Source: Clytia hemisphaerica (taxonomy: Eukaryota; Cnidaria; Hydrozoa; Leptothecata; Clytiidae). From it: DNA of 64,000 bases. Location: assembly GCA_902728285.1 (NCBI GenBank), contig CACVBU010000271.1, forward strand, positions 265,371 to 329,370. The letters run 5' to 3'. Position numbers and translations under genes: made by a program. This document shows positions 62,858 to 64,000 of the stretch, piece after piece. The notes under the pieces are model-generated. The model did not search any database. It was not told the DNA's origin and saw nothing but the letters and a program-made list of their open reading frames with translations. Positions within the stretch are counted from its first letter, which is position 1, and every line of letters begins with the position of its first letter.

Positions 62858-64000
62858 TAATTCTTTTGCAGCTTTAACAAGTTTTCCAATGTCTAGACAA
62901 CATTTTACTAAGCGTTCAAGCAAAAAGGTGAAATTTACCTTGTTATATTAAAATTTTCAATTATATTCCATAATCTAATTTTTATAAACATTTTATTTTG
63001 AAATTAATTTTCATATCATCTGCTATTTCAAAAACAAATTTTCTCAAAATTCCATTATTTGTTTCAGACTAAAATGAATTACGGAGAAGTATATTTTTGA
63101 AGAATAAATATCAAACAAATAATACTTATTCTCCTAAAACCATTTTAAGGGGGCGGGCTCAAGGTGTCAAGATTGGAAAAGTGCAAACAAAATCTTTCTC
63201 TTATTCAATCTTAAAGATTGAAAAAATTTAACTCGAATTACTGTAGGGAAAAATTCGGATTACAGAAAAAAATTTTAACAGCTTTTCGGCTGCGGGGACA
63301 AATAGTTTAGCTCAAATTTCAGATAATTTCAATGATAGATTTTGACATTAGAGAGGGTTTACAGGGTATTACAGTTAATTTATTTCACAGCCGAAATGAA
63401 TCATAGGTAATAAGGACTGGAGTTGATCCCATAACGGCCTCCAGTTAGTTAGACGCAAAAACCACCCAATTTAAAAAAAACCCGGTGGGTTTGGATTAAA
63501 CCTTGACTTAGACGATGCTATCGTCCGTATAATATGTTATTATGATATAACATAGTTTGTATATTATAAAACGTAATATGTTTCGCGGCGGATAGAGTCT
63601 GTGTTTACGGACGATATCAATTTGGCGCTTTTCTTGATTTTATCTTTGCCCTTACCGACCTTGGAGAAGGGTCGGTGAATTTTGCGGAAAATCCCTGCAG
63701 ATTTATAGACGAACTTGGTAGAGAAAATCAAAACAACACAAAATCGAAGGGAAGGATGCAAGTAGGAAGTGAACTTTATCCAAAAAATGGTTGTTTTCTT
63801 TGAGCATGATGGTTCTGGGTCTGGTGAAGAAGAATATTCTTGTAGGATAATTTGGAGGCTGAAGATAAGACCTTACATAAACGCATTCGTCTTTAGCTTT
63901 TATGACAATATTAGTTAGAAGGGATTGTTTTCCTCAAGGCCCACAAACATAAATTCTAACTTTGATTTTTTGGAAATTTTATTCAACTTGATGCCTGACA
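62858..64000. other. Window end, nothing identified
   Basis: Sequence upstream of the class A GPCR. It is AT-rich with short incidental frames only. I see no promoter motif strong enough to call, no repeat shared with the rest of the window and no gene fragment. Confidence 0.5.

Overview
The window is nuclear DNA from an invertebrate animal: AT-rich, gene-sparse and crowded with repeats. Its genes have GT-AG introns, signal peptides, furin-type sites and animal receptor families. Two nicotinic-receptor-type subunits point to a true metazoan. The class C receptor and the ZP protein would suit a cnidarian, but nothing here fixes the phylum, so 'probably cnidarian' is inference only.

Six gene loci are supported. 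(1) 14035-14598 (+): a single-exon, cysteine-rich, one-pass membrane protein of unknown family. (2) 22118-21162 (-): a probable type II membrane protein with a furin-like site and a tentative TULIP/BPI-like lumenal domain, crossed by an in-frame TAG. (3) 28059-33331 (+): a seven-exon nicotinic acetylcholine receptor-like subunit, 482 aa. (4) 36203-33947 (-): a class C GPCR split by a 4-bp tandem duplication. (5) 45144-49147 (+): a six-exon ZP-domain membrane protein, 388 aa. (6) 51003-57327 (+): a second seven-exon nicotinic subunit, 467 aa, paralogous to (3). A seventh, at 62857-61608 (-), is a two-exon atypical rhodopsin-class GPCR of about 312 aa. Exon joins were worked out by hand from frame, splice signals and family structure.

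The two nicotinic genes share intron positions and have identical exon lengths for exons 3-6 (45, 110, 145 and 97 nt). Both keep the Cys-loop and the vicinal cysteines of loop C but have lost several residues of the acetylcholine aromatic box. An 85-bp block is almost identical between them and runs across a splice donor. The unrelated class C GPCR and ZP genes lie between them.

Most of the rest is mobile-element debris: 1-14034, 14599-21161, 22119-28058, 36204-45143, 49148-51002 and 57328-61607. It contains many short inverted-repeat elements, foldback elements, a 174-bp tandem array, a tRNA-derived SINE with a perfect 12-bp target duplication, and the tail of a LINE reverse-transcriptase ORF. 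The most striking feature is a set of inverted-terminus elements, several ending in C/G runs, each filled with many degenerate copies of its own short motif. One of these sits in a four-layer nest at 24570-26453. I saw no CRISPR array, prokaryotic operon, viral gene or convincing functional tRNA.
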